From contig DASZEJ010000155.1 in assembly GCA_035940955.1 (NCBI GenBank), positions 1 through 53,935 on the forward strand: a stretch of 53,935 bases of DNA. Direction: 5' to 3'. This DNA is from CADCVT01 sp035940955. Its GTDB lineage: Bacteria > Actinomycetota > Thermoleophilia > Solirubrobacterales > Solirubrobacteraceae. The position numbers and the translations under genes are program-made. The notes beneath the pieces were generated by a model. The model saw only the letters and a list, made by a program, of their open reading frames with translations. It did no database searches and was not told where the DNA came from. This document shows positions 23,301 through 30,779 of this stretch, one piece after another. Each line of letters opens with the position of its first letter. The stretch's first letter is position 1.

Positions 23301-24203
23301 TCAAGCCGGCTGCTCGGCCAGCTTCGCCGTCCGACGCCACGGCACCCGGCCGTCGGCCGCCATCCACGAGCCCGTGAGGATGAGCAGGAGGCCCGCGGCG
23401 GTGCTGAGCGAGAACGACTCGTCGAGCAGCGTCACGCCGTAGATGACGCTGAAGAACGGCGCGATGTACGCCACGAGCGACGAGCGGCTCGGGCCGACGT
23501 CGGCGTTCAGCATGAAGAAGATGAGGAACGCGATGCCGGTGCCGCCCGCGCCGAGGACCGCCAGCGCGGCCCAGGTCCCGAGGCTCGGCATCTCGGACGG
23601 GGCCGAGAACGGCGCCACCGGCAGCAGCATGAGCATGCTCAGCGTGACGATCGACCCGGCGATGCCGATCGGCGGCACGTCCGCGATGTGGCGCCGCGTG
23701 AGGATCGGGCCGACCGCGTAGCCGAGGCCCGCGAGCAGGACGCCGAGGCCGGCGAGCAGCGTCTCGGTCGAGGCGCTGAGGTCGACGCCGAAGAGCACCA
23801 CCACCCCGACGATGCCGATGACGATGCCGGCGACCCCCATGCGCCCGAGCCGGTCGTCGTGGCTCTGGACCAGCGCGATGATCGCCGTGAAGATCGGCGT
23901 GGAGGCGACGAGGATCCCGGCCATCGACGACGTGATGTGCTGCTCGCCGACCGTGATCAGCAGGAACGGGCCGGTGACCTGGATGGCGGCGACGAACGTC
24001 AGCAGCGGCAGGTGCCTGCGGACGGAGGGGAAGACGCCGCGGCTGAGCGCGACCGGCAGCAGGACCAGGGTGCCGAGCAGGTTGCGCACGAAGACCACGA
24101 ACGGCGTAGCCACGCCGCCCTCGAGCGCGATGTCGATGAACATGTACGACGCGCCCCAGAGGGCGGCGAGGGTCAGCATGAGGGTCCAGGCGCGGCGGGT
24201 CAT
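23301..24203 (-). CDS. EamA/DMT superfamily transporter
   Basis: 300 residues with ten hydrophobic segments in two repeated five-helix halves, each the EamA domain: the first opens LMLTLAALWGASYMFIDIAL and the second LAGLGVLLAGLGYAVGPIL. Members export amino acids, nucleobases or other metabolites across the inner membrane. A GAGACT element is 9 nt upstream of the ATG and a 21-bp palindrome is 40 bp upstream, suggesting regulated expression. The carbonic anhydrase frame follows within 5 bp. Substrate unknown. Confidence 0.9.
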   Translation of the reverse strand: MTRRAWTLMLTLAALWGASYMFIDIALEGGVATPFVVFVRNLLGTLVLLPVALSRGVFPSVRRHLPLLTFVAAIQVTGPFLLITVGEQHITSSMAGILVASTPIFTAIIALVQSHDDRLGRMGVAGIVIGIVGVVVLFGVDLSASTETLLAGLGVLLAGLGYAVGPILTRRHIADVPPIGIAGSIVTLSMLMLLPVAPFSAPSEMPSLGTWAALAVLGAGGTGIAFLIFFMLNADVGPSRSSLVAYIAPFFSVIYGVTLLDESFSLSTAAGLLLILTGSWMAADGRVPWRRTAKLAEQPA

Positions 24204-24242
24204 CTGCGCGGCAGTCTCGCGGGCGACCGGTCACGCGACCAA

Positions 24243-24263
24243 TAAGAATCGTGACGATTCTCA
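24243..24263. promoter_or_regulatory. 21-bp near-perfect palindrome upstream of the DMT transporter
   Basis: TAAGAATCGT-G-ACGATTCTCA: nine of ten arm positions pair around a single central base. It lies in an A+T-richer 93-bp gap between the lipoprotein gene and the transporter. Geometry and the TnAGAAT half-site are reminiscent of Fur/Zur-family boxes, but other dimeric regulators are possible. No regulator gene is adjacent. Confidence 0.5.
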
Positions 24264-24296
24264 TGACCATCTGTGATGGAAGACGCGTTTCGCCGC

Positions 24297-24875
24297 TCAG
24301 CGCGCCTTTCCGCACGCGGTCGTCGCGATCTTCCGCGTGAAGCGGATGAGCTCGCCGAACACGCGCGGCTGGCCGGGCGAGTTGTCGGCGAACCGGACCT
24401 CCCCCTCCCCGCCGGTGACGCGGTAGCGCAGCAGCGAGCCGCGCTTGGGCCGCAGCCGCACGCGCCGGTCGAGCAGCGGCGCGAGGTCCTCGGCGAGCTG
24501 GCGCGCGTCGAGCAGGTCCCCGCTGGCGATCGGCCGCTCCTCGCCGCCGTCGCAGCGGACCGTGCCGCCGTCGCCGACCCGCAGGGTGAGCCGCGCGTCG
24601 GGCAGCGAGCCGTCGCGGTCGACGACGAAGAGGTCGGCGGACGGGGTGCCGCAGCCGGCGGCGAGGGCGGTGGCGAGGGCGGTGGCGAGGGCGGCGGCGG
24701 CGAGGGCCGCGACGGGGGCGACGCGGTGTGGGGCGCGAGCGGTGAGGGCGGCGAGGGCGGCGAGGGTGCCGCAGCCGGCGGCGAGGGCGGCGGCCGCGAC
24801 GGCCGCGGCGCGGCGCGGGCCGCGCGCGGCGAGCGGTGCGCGCCGGGGCGCCGCCGCGCTCTCCGCCCGCCTCAC
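24297..24875 (-). CDS. Probable lipoprotein with two lipoboxes
   Basis: 192 residues from GTG overlapping the ggt stop (GTGA). Two hydrophobic stretches each end in the lipobox LAAGC followed by GT: Cys35 and Cys75, exactly 40 residues (120 bp) apart. Between them the DNA is GGC/GAG-rich and repetitive. The C-terminal ~115 residues (LFVVDRDGSLPDARLTLRVG onward, with CDGGEERPIASGDLLDARQL) form the mature domain, not recognised beyond being common to related genomes. The lipid anchor would use whichever cysteine is processed. Function unknown; linkage to ggt suggests an envelope location. Confidence 0.7.
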   Translation of the reverse strand: MRRAESAAAPRRAPLAARGPRRAAAVAAAALAAGCGTLAALAALTARAPHRVAPVAALAAAALATALATALAAGCGTPSADLFVVDRDGSLPDARLTLRVGDGGTVRCDGGEERPIASGDLLDARQLAEDLAPLLDRRVRLRPKRGSLLRYRVTGGEGEVRFADNSPGQPRVFGELIRFTRKIATTACGKAR

Positions 24876-26347
24876 GCCTCCACCGCGGCCCCGCCGCGCC
24901 GCGGGTCGCCGGCGCCGCTGAGGGCTCCGGTCGACGGGTCGCGCTCGACCGCCTGGGCGCCGCCGAAGAACAGGTTGTGCTCGCGGAACTGGACGATCTC
25001 GCGGCCCTCGAGCTGCTCGACCGGGACGCCCGGCTCGGCGAAGACGATGCCCTCCTCGAAGTGCACGCGCGGGGCGCTGACCGCCTCCCCCGCGCTCATC
25101 CCGTGGTCGACGACGCCGACGACCACCTGCAGGATCGCCGAGCGGATGCGGTTGGAGCCGGCCGAGCCGAGCACCACCTCGACCTCCCCGTCGCCGAGCA
25201 CGACGGTCGGGGCCATCATCGACGGCATCCGCGTCCCCGGCGGCGCGAGGTGGAACCCCGCCGGGCTGAGGTCCTCCTCGCCCATGATGTTGTTGAGGTG
25301 CAGCCCGGTGCCCGGCACGACGACGCCGGACCCCTCGCCGTTCGTGCACGTCACCGACGCCGCGCGGCCGTCGCCGTCCATGACCGAGATGTGCGTCGTG
25401 TTCCCGAGGTGGGTCGACACGAAGTCGTGCACGTACGCGGGGTCGGCGAGGCCGTTGGTGAACTCGGGCGTCCGGTGGGCCTGCACGGACTCCATGCACT
25501 CGACGATCTCCGCCAGCGAGGGCGGGCCGTCCGTGCGGGCCAGGCGCTGCAGGGCAAGCGCGAGCAGGATGCCGCCCGCGTTGGGCGGCGGGTTGGTCAG
25601 GACGTCGCGCCCGCGGTAGCGCGCGCGGACCGGCTCGCGCAGGACCGGCCGGTAGGCGGCGAGGTCCTCGCGCGTCACCGTGCCGCCGAGCGAGCCGACC
25701 CAGTCCACGACCGCCGCAGCCACCTCGCCCTCGTAGAACGGCCGCTCGCCCTCGGCGCCGAGCAGCTCGATCGCGCCGGCCAGCTCGTCCCAGCGGAAGA
25801 CGTCGCCCTCGCGCAGCAGCGCGCCGCCCGGCGCGAAGAGCGCGCTGCCCTCCGGCGTCGCGAGGAGCAGGCCGTGCAGCAGGTCGAAGACGTAGGCCTG
25901 CTCGGCGTTGAGCTCCACGCCCTCGCGCGCGAGCCGCGCGGCGGGCGCCGCGAGCTCGGCGAGCGGGATCGTGCCCCAGCGCCGCGACGCCTCGCAGATC
26001 CCCGCGGGGTTGCCGTACGTCCCGCACGACGCCGGGCCGCCGTTGAACACCTGCGTGGCGTCGCCGAAGCAGACCTCGACCGGGTTGAGCGCGCAGCGCG
26101 CGGCGGCGTCGGCGCCGCGCCCCGGCGCCTCGACGAAGAAGTCGAGCAGCGCCGGCGCCTCCCCCGCGCCCGCGACCAGCAGGTAGCCGCCGGCGCCCGG
26201 GCCGCTGAGCAGCGGCTCGGCCGTCCACGACGTGAGCATGGCGGCGATCGCCGCGTCCACCGCGTTCCCGCCGTCGCGCAGCACGCGCGCGCCGGCCTCC
26301 GCGGTCAGCGGATGGCCGGCGGCGACGAATCCGCGCGAGCGGGGCAT
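24872..26347 (-). CDS. ggt: Gamma-glutamyltransferase
   Basis: 491 residues. The autoproteolytic nucleophile is the first threonine (about Thr317) of GNTTHISVMDGDG, followed by the substrate loop GEGSGVVVPGTGLHLNNIMGEED and the small-subunit signature SAGSNRIRSAILQVVVGVVD. It cleaves gamma-glutamyl bonds such as glutathione's. Unlike E. coli Ggt it has no visible signal peptide, the N-terminus being PRSRGFVAAGHPLTAEAG, so it is probably cytoplasmic; many actinobacterial homologues are the same. TAGGGT ends 6 nt before the ATG (leaderless). Coupled to the lipoprotein gene. Confidence 0.94.
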   Translation of the reverse strand: MPRSRGFVAAGHPLTAEAGARVLRDGGNAVDAAIAAMLTSWTAEPLLSGPGAGGYLLVAGAGEAPALLDFFVEAPGRGADAAARCALNPVEVCFGDATQVFNGGPASCGTYGNPAGICEASRRWGTIPLAELAAPAARLAREGVELNAEQAYVFDLLHGLLLATPEGSALFAPGGALLREGDVFRWDELAGAIELLGAEGERPFYEGEVAAAVVDWVGSLGGTVTREDLAAYRPVLREPVRARYRGRDVLTNPPPNAGGILLALALQRLARTDGPPSLAEIVECMESVQAHRTPEFTNGLADPAYVHDFVSTHLGNTTHISVMDGDGRAASVTCTNGEGSGVVVPGTGLHLNNIMGEEDLSPAGFHLAPPGTRMPSMMAPTVVLGDGEVEVVLGSAGSNRIRSAILQVVVGVVDHGMSAGEAVSAPRVHFEEGIVFAEPGVPVEQLEGREIVQFREHNLFFGGAQAVERDPSTGALSGAGDPRRGGAAVEA

Positions 26348-26353
26348 GCGCGG

Positions 26354-26359
26354 ACCCTA
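26354..26359 (-). promoter_or_regulatory. -10 element TAGGGT for ggt
   Basis: On the minus strand the hexamer is separated from the ATG at 26347 by six nucleotides, the spacing expected if transcription begins on the start codon. No ribosome site is present. Confidence 0.55.
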
Positions 26360-26392
26360 ACCGCGCAGGCCCGGCCGGGCGGCAGCGGTCGC

Positions 26393-26427
26393 GGGAGGGG
26401 CACGGTGCCTCGGCACGCGCCCCTCCC
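26393..26427 (-). terminator. GC-rich hairpin after ftsZ
   Basis: GGGAGGGGC (26393-26401) pairs perfectly with GCCCCTCCC (26419-26427), with an inner GTGCC/GGCAC helix. It lies 29 bp beyond the ftsZ stop and before ggt. No U-run follows, so termination would be of the hairpin-only kind or Rho-assisted. Confidence 0.5.
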
Positions 26428-26455
26428 TGGGCCGCTCAGGCGCCGCGAGGGCCGG

Positions 26456-27913
26456 TCAGCCCCGCGGCATGAACTCGGGGACGTCGAGCTCCAGGTCCCG
26501 CGCGCGCGGCGGCTCCGGCAGCCGCGTGCGCCGCTGGACCCGCGGCTCGCCCGCCGGCTCCTCGAACCGGCGGCGCTCCGCGCGCTCCTCGCGCCGCGCC
26601 GGCGCGCCGCGGTGGTCGCCGTAGCCGGTCGCCACGACCGTCACCCAGCACACGTCGTCGGCGAGCTTCTCGTCGATCATCGCGCCGAAGATGATGTTGG
26701 CGTCCGGGTGGGCGGCCTCGGCGACCGCCTTGGCGGCCTCGTTGACCTCCCACAGCGACAGGTCGCGCCCGCCGGTGATCGACAGGAGGATCGACCGGGC
26801 GCCCTCCATCGACGTCTCGAGCAGCGGCGACGACACGGCCTGCTCGGCGGCCTGGATCGCGCGGGCGTCGCCCGTGCCCATCCCGATCCCCAGCAGCGCC
26901 GACCCCGCGTCGGACATGATCGTCCGCACGTCGGCGAAGTCGAGGTTGATGAGGCCGGGCAGCGTGACGAGGTCCGAGATGCCCTGCACGCCCTGGCGCA
27001 GCACGTCGTCGGCGACCGTGAACGCGTCGACCATCGAGGTGTTCTTGTCGAGCACCGACAGCAGCCGGTTGTTCGGCACGACGATCAGCGTGTCCACTTC
27101 CGCCGCGAGCGTCTCGATGCCCCGCTCGGCCTGGTCGCGCCGCCGCGAGCCCTCGAACCCGAACGGCTTGGTGACGATGCCGACGGTCAGCGCGCCGACC
27201 TCGCGGGCGATCCGCGCGACGATCGGCGCGGCGCCCGTGCCGGTGCCGCCGCCCGCGCCGGCGGTGATGAAGATCATGTCGCTGCCCTTCAGCAGCGCCT
27301 TGATCCGGTCGTACTCCTCCATCGCCGCGGCGCGGCCGAGGTCCGGGTCAGAGCCCGAGCCGAGGCCCCGCGTGAGGTTCGCGCCGATGTGGATCGTCAT
27401 GTCGGCGTTGGACTGCTGGAGCGACTGCAGGTCGGTGTTGATCGCGACGAACTCGACGCCCTCGACCTGCGCCTCGACCATGCGGTTGACCGCGTTGACG
27501 CCGGCGCCGCCGACGCCGACGACGCGCAGGATCGGCTGCCCGACCGGCGCGGCCTGGCCGAACGCGGGCGCGTCGGAGCGGGCGTAGGGGTCGGCGGGTG
27601 CGGGGGGCGCCTCGGGCGGCGGCGCCATGACGTTCTCGGGGATGTCGGACGAGAACGCGTGGCGCAGGCGCTCCTGCGGCGTCGGGATGCGCCGGTCCTC
27701 CTCCTCGCGCGGCGGCGGGGAAGGCTGGGTCAGCGACGGGTGCGGGCGCGCCTCGCGCGCGGGCGGCTGCTCGGCCCGCGGCTCCTCCTCGCGGGGCTTC
27801 GGCGGCTCGGCGGCGGGCGGCTGCTGCTGCTGAGGCTCGCTCTCGTCCGTCTTCCGGAAGAGCGCCGCGAGCGGGCCCTCGCGCATGCTCGCGCGGTCAC
27901 CTCTCCTAGCCAT
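26456..27913 (-). CDS. ftsZ: Cell division protein FtsZ with long N-terminal extension
   Basis: 485 residues from ATG 27913, supported by GGAGG 9 nt upstream; the start overlaps parA by 8 bp. The GTPase domain starts only at about residue 127 (ILRVVGVGGAGVNAVNRM), with the tubulin signature GGGTGTGAAP and T7 loop LPGLINLDFADV intact, and the C-terminal conserved peptide LDVPEFMPRG. Typical FtsZ starts its GTPase domain near residue 10. The extra ~125 residues are Pro/Glu/Gln-rich and predicted disordered (EPQQQQPPAAEPPKP). It polymerises into the division ring. No other dcw genes are adjacent, so this may be an additional or relocated ftsZ. Confidence 0.95.
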   Translation of the reverse strand: MARRGDRASMREGPLAALFRKTDESEPQQQQPPAAEPPKPREEEPRAEQPPAREARPHPSLTQPSPPPREEEDRRIPTPQERLRHAFSSDIPENVMAPPPEAPPAPADPYARSDAPAFGQAAPVGQPILRVVGVGGAGVNAVNRMVEAQVEGVEFVAINTDLQSLQQSNADMTIHIGANLTRGLGSGSDPDLGRAAAMEEYDRIKALLKGSDMIFITAGAGGGTGTGAAPIVARIAREVGALTVGIVTKPFGFEGSRRRDQAERGIETLAAEVDTLIVVPNNRLLSVLDKNTSMVDAFTVADDVLRQGVQGISDLVTLPGLINLDFADVRTIMSDAGSALLGIGMGTGDARAIQAAEQAVSSPLLETSMEGARSILLSITGGRDLSLWEVNEAAKAVAEAAHPDANIIFGAMIDEKLADDVCWVTVVATGYGDHRGAPARREERAERRRFEEPAGEPRVQRRTRLPEPPRARDLELDVPEFMPRG

Positions 27914-28679
27914 GAGCGAGGACCTCCTTCGCCAGCTGGCGATAGGACTCGGCGGCAACGCCGTCCGGGTCGTACTTGAGCACCGACATCCCCTTCACGG
28001 GGGCCTCGGCGAACCGGATCGTCTTCCTGATGCGCGAGGCGAAGACCCGGTCGCCGAAGTTCTCCTCGAGGATCTCTATCGCCTCCTTGGCGTGGAGCGT
28101 CCTCGAGTCGACCAGCGTGGGCAGGATGCCCTCGATCTCGACGTCGGGGTTCAGGTTCTCCCGGATCATCTCGAGCGTGTTCTGGAGCTGGATCAGCCCG
28201 CGCATGGACAGATACTCGCACTGGACGGGGACGATCACCTTGTCAGCCGCGGTGAGGGCGTTGATCGTGAGCAGTCCGAGGCTCGGCGGGGTGTCGATGC
28301 AGATGAAGTCGTACTCGGGGAGGATCGGGCGGAACGCCTTCTGCAGCGAGCGCTCGCGGCCGATCTGCGTCGACATGGCGATCTCGGCGCCGGCGAGGTC
28401 GATCGAGGCGCAGGCGATGTCCACCTCGCGCTTGCGGATGACCTGGCGGATGTCGACGTGATGGACCAGGACGTCGTACATCGACAGCTCGAGCGAGTCG
28501 GGGTCGATCCCCTGCGACATGGTCAGGTTCCCCTGCGGGTCCATGTCGCAGCACAGCACGCGGTTGCCCTTCTCGGCGAAGGCGGCCGCGAGGTTCAGCG
28601 TCGTCGTCGTCTTCGCGACGCCGCCCTTCTGGTTGGCGAACGCGATCACCTTGGCCTTGGGCTCCATAGGTCCGTGCAT
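27906..28679 (-). CDS. parA: ParA family chromosome-partitioning ATPase
   Basis: 257 residues from ATG 28679, with ATG 28667 (MEPKAK) as alternative. The deviant Walker A is NQKGGVAKTTTT, followed by DMDPQGNLT and the switch CIDTPPSLGLLTINA, all typical of ParA/Soj ATPases that dimerise on DNA with ATP. No parB follows; instead ftsZ overlaps its 3' end, an arrangement more like PomZ/MipZ-type division positioning than like a parAB locus. It may act in either segregation or placement of the Z ring. Transcription probably starts near the opposite cupin gene. Confidence 0.93.
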   Translation of the reverse strand: MHGPMEPKAKVIAFANQKGGVAKTTTTLNLAAAFAEKGNRVLCCDMDPQGNLTMSQGIDPDSLELSMYDVLVHHVDIRQVIRKREVDIACASIDLAGAEIAMSTQIGRERSLQKAFRPILPEYDFICIDTPPSLGLLTINALTAADKVIVPVQCEYLSMRGLIQLQNTLEMIRENLNPDVEIEGILPTLVDSRTLHAKEAIEILEENFGDRVFASRIRKTIRFAEAPVKGMSVLKYDPDGVAAESYRQLAKEVLAHG

Positions 28680-28719
28680 TCGCGCGTGCGCGGGCGTTTC
28701 CTCCTAGCATCGCGGCCGG

Positions 28720-29643
28720 ATGGCACTGGCTCACTGGGACGACGCACCGCCTGAGACGATCGAGCGCGGGCCGCTGCGGCGGACGCGGTGGGACCTGGGC
28801 GCGGCCGCGGGATCGCGCGCGGTCGGGCTCAAGCGCGTCCGGGTCGAGCCCGGGGCGCAGACCAGCGCGGTGCACGCGCACAGCGCGGAGGAGGAGATCT
28901 TCTTCGTCCTGGCGGGCAGCGGGTGGCTGTGGCAGGGCGGCAGCGCCCACGAGGTGCGGGCGCGCGACGCGATCGTGCACGTCGCGGGCGGGCCGGCGCA
29001 CACGCTGGTCGCCGGCGAGGAGGGGCTGGACGTGCTGGCGTTCGGCGACCGCCGCACCGCCGAGGCCGGCCACCTCCCCCGGTCGGGCGTCGCCTGGCTG
29101 GGCGACACGTGGGTCGAGGCGGGACCGGGCCGCCATCCGTGGGAGCGCGAGTCGGGGCTGGAGCGGGTGGACGTCTCAGCGGTGGCGCCCCGGCCGGCGA
29201 ACGTGGTGGCCCTCGACGACCTGGAGCGGGCGCGGCTGCACCGCGGGCCGACCGACATCGTCCGCCGCAACCTCGGCGAGGCGGCGGGCTCCGTGACGAC
29301 CGGCCTGCGCCACATCGAGGTGGCGCCGGGCGCCGAGTCCTACCCGCCGCACTGCCACAGCGCCGAGGAGGAGCTGTTCGTCGTGCTCGAGGGCGAGGGA
29401 GCGCTGCGGCTGGACGGCTTCGACGACCAGCCGGCGCGTCCCGGCTCGCTCGCGTCCCGGCCGGCCGGGACCGGCGTCGCGCACACCTGGGTCGCCGGCG
29501 ACGCCGGGCTGGTGCTGCTCGCCTACGGGCAGCGCGACCCCCGGGACGTCGCCTGGTACCCGCGCTCGGGGAAGCTGAACGTCCGCGGGGTCGGGGCGAT
29601 CTTCCGCGTCGAGCGCGTGGACTACTGGGACGGCGAGGAGTAG
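28720..29643 (+). CDS. Bicupin domain protein
   Basis: 307 residues with two cupin barrels. The first has HAHSAEEEIFFVLAGSGWLW (metal-ligand histidines and glutamate), the second HCHSAEEELFVVLEGEGALR; each ends in a conserved HTLVAGEEGLDVLAFG or HTWVAGDAGLVLLAYG segment. Both metal sites look intact. Cupins of this type bind or isomerise small oxygenated molecules; the substrate is not known. TAGCAT lies 9 nt before the ATG, no ribosome site. Its stop TAG overlaps the downstream frame as GTAG. Confidence 0.87.
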   Translation: MALAHWDDAPPETIERGPLRRTRWDLGAAAGSRAVGLKRVRVEPGAQTSAVHAHSAEEEIFFVLAGSGWLWQGGSAHEVRARDAIVHVAGGPAHTLVAGEEGLDVLAFGDRRTAEAGHLPRSGVAWLGDTWVEAGPGRHPWERESGLERVDVSAVAPRPANVVALDDLERARLHRGPTDIVRRNLGEAAGSVTTGLRHIEVAPGAESYPPHCHSAEEELFVVLEGEGALRLDGFDDQPARPGSLASRPAGTGVAHTWVAGDAGLVLLAYGQRDPRDVAWYPRSGKLNVRGVGAIFRVERVDYWDGEE

Positions 29644-30479
29644 CCGGCCTCCTCGACAAGCGCCTCGTCTTCGTCACGGGGAAGGGCGGCGTCGGGAAGA
29701 CGGCGGTCGCGTCGGCTCTGGGGCTCGTCGCGGCGCGGCGCGGGCTGCGGGCCGTGGTCGCCGAGGTGGCGCTGCGCGAGGACGTGCCGCGCGCGGTGGG
29801 CGGTGCGGTCGAGACGATCTCGGTCGACCCGCAGGAGGCGATGGAGCTGTACCTGAGCGACCAGCTCGCGCGCCCGCTCGCGGAGGTCCTGCGGGCGAGC
29901 CGGGTCTTCGGCTACCTGGCGGCTGCGACGCCGGGGATGCGGGAGCTGCTGACGGTCGGCCGGCTGTGGGAGCTGGCGCAGGACGAGCGGCGCGAGGCCG
30001 GCGCGGAGCCGTACGACCTCGTGGTGGTCGACGCGCCGGCGACCGGCCACGGGCTCGCGCTGCTCGACGCGCCGCGGACCTTCGCCGGCGTCGCGGCCGC
30101 CGGCCCGGTCGCCCGGCAGGCGCGGATCATCCACGGGACGCTCACGGACCGGTCCGTGACCGGGATCGTCGCGGTGGCGACCCCGGAGGAGATGGCGGTG
30201 AACGAGGTGGCGTTCCTGCGCGACGAGCTGGGGCCGCGGCTCGACCTCGTCGTGGCGAACGCAGTGCGGGCGGACCGGTTCGGCGACGGCGACGCGCGGC
30301 GGCTGGCCGCGGCGCCGGGCGCCGCGGCCCGCGCCGCGCTCGCGGCGCACGCGCGCGCTCGCGCGCAGCGCGAGCAGCTGGGGCGGCTGGGGGCGGGCGT
30401 CGAGCTGCCGTTCGCGGTGGGGGCCTCGGGGGATGCCGACGTTGGAGCGCTTGCCGAGGTGCTGGGCGCGGTGGTGTGA
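29640..30479 (+). CDS. ArsA/Get3-family ATPase (first of a split pair), no standard start
   Basis: About 279 residues. N-terminus LLDKRLVFVTGKGGVGKTAV contains the deviant Walker A of the ArsA/Get3 class; VVVDAPATGHGLALLDAPRT is the switch II-type region, and TPEEMAVNEVAF the ADP-sensing part. No ATG, GTG or TTG occurs in frame near the N-terminus; the codon where homologues begin is GTA, overlapping the cupin stop (GTAG), with CTG 29625 as a weak alternative and a GAGGAG directly upstream. Mycobacteria carry two adjacent genes of this type (Rv3679-Rv3680, BagA/BagB) that form a hetero-dimer handling envelope cargo; the second here is at 33196-34311. Confidence 0.85.
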   Translation, partial: VAGLLDKRLVFVTGKGGVGKTAVASALGLVAARRGLRAVVAEVALREDVPRAVGGAVETISVDPQEAMELYLSDQLARPLAEVLRASRVFGYLAAATPGMRELLTVGRLWELAQDERREAGAEPYDLVVVDAPATGHGLALLDAPRTFAGVAAAGPVARQARIIHGTLTDRSVTGIVAVATPEEMAVNEVAFLRDELGPRLDLVVANAVRADRFGDGDARRLAAAPGAAARAALAAHARARAQREQLGRLGAGVELPFAVGASGDADVGALAEVLGAVV

Positions 30480-30493
30480 GGGCGGGCTGGTGT

Positions 30494-30779
30494 GGGCGCC
30501 TTCGCGCGGCGGGGCTGGGCCCGGAGGGTTTACAGCAGGCGGCGAGGGAAGGGTGTGCCTTCCGCTCCTCGGGGGGTGGGCGACATAGTGGTTCGCATGG
30601 GATCGGAATGTCGCCCACACCCCGGGCGGAGGGGGTGTGGGCGACAAAATCGTTGGTATCCGATGGAAATGTCGCCCACCCCCCGAGGATCGGCAGGGCC
30701 GGGGCCCCGGAAGGCACACCCTGTCCTCGCTGCCTGCCTTAAACGCCCCGGGCCCAGCTACGCCGCGCGAAGGCGCCCT
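30494..30779. repeat. 286-bp nested inverted repeat, MITE-like
   Basis: The outer arms, 30494-30570 and 30705-30779, match as reverse complements at about nine positions in ten (for example GGGCGCCTTCGCGCGGCG against CGCCGCGCGAAGGCGCCC). Inside are two similar hairpins, 30571-30623 and 30631-30685, each with a GGGTGGGCGACA/TGTCGCCCAC stem and a 23-nt loop, plus a central TGTCGCCCACACCCC and GGGGGTGTGGGCGACA pair. The structure starts 15 bp after the ATPase stop and its right arm runs 22 bp into the end of the GH31 gene. It encodes no protein. It looks like an inserted non-autonomous element. Confidence 0.75.

Noticed and set aside
30480..30757. Small coding genes within the inverted repeat (frames of about 60-120 codons on both strands)
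   Set aside because: The two strands give mirror-image peptides because of the repeat symmetry, with no independent support.
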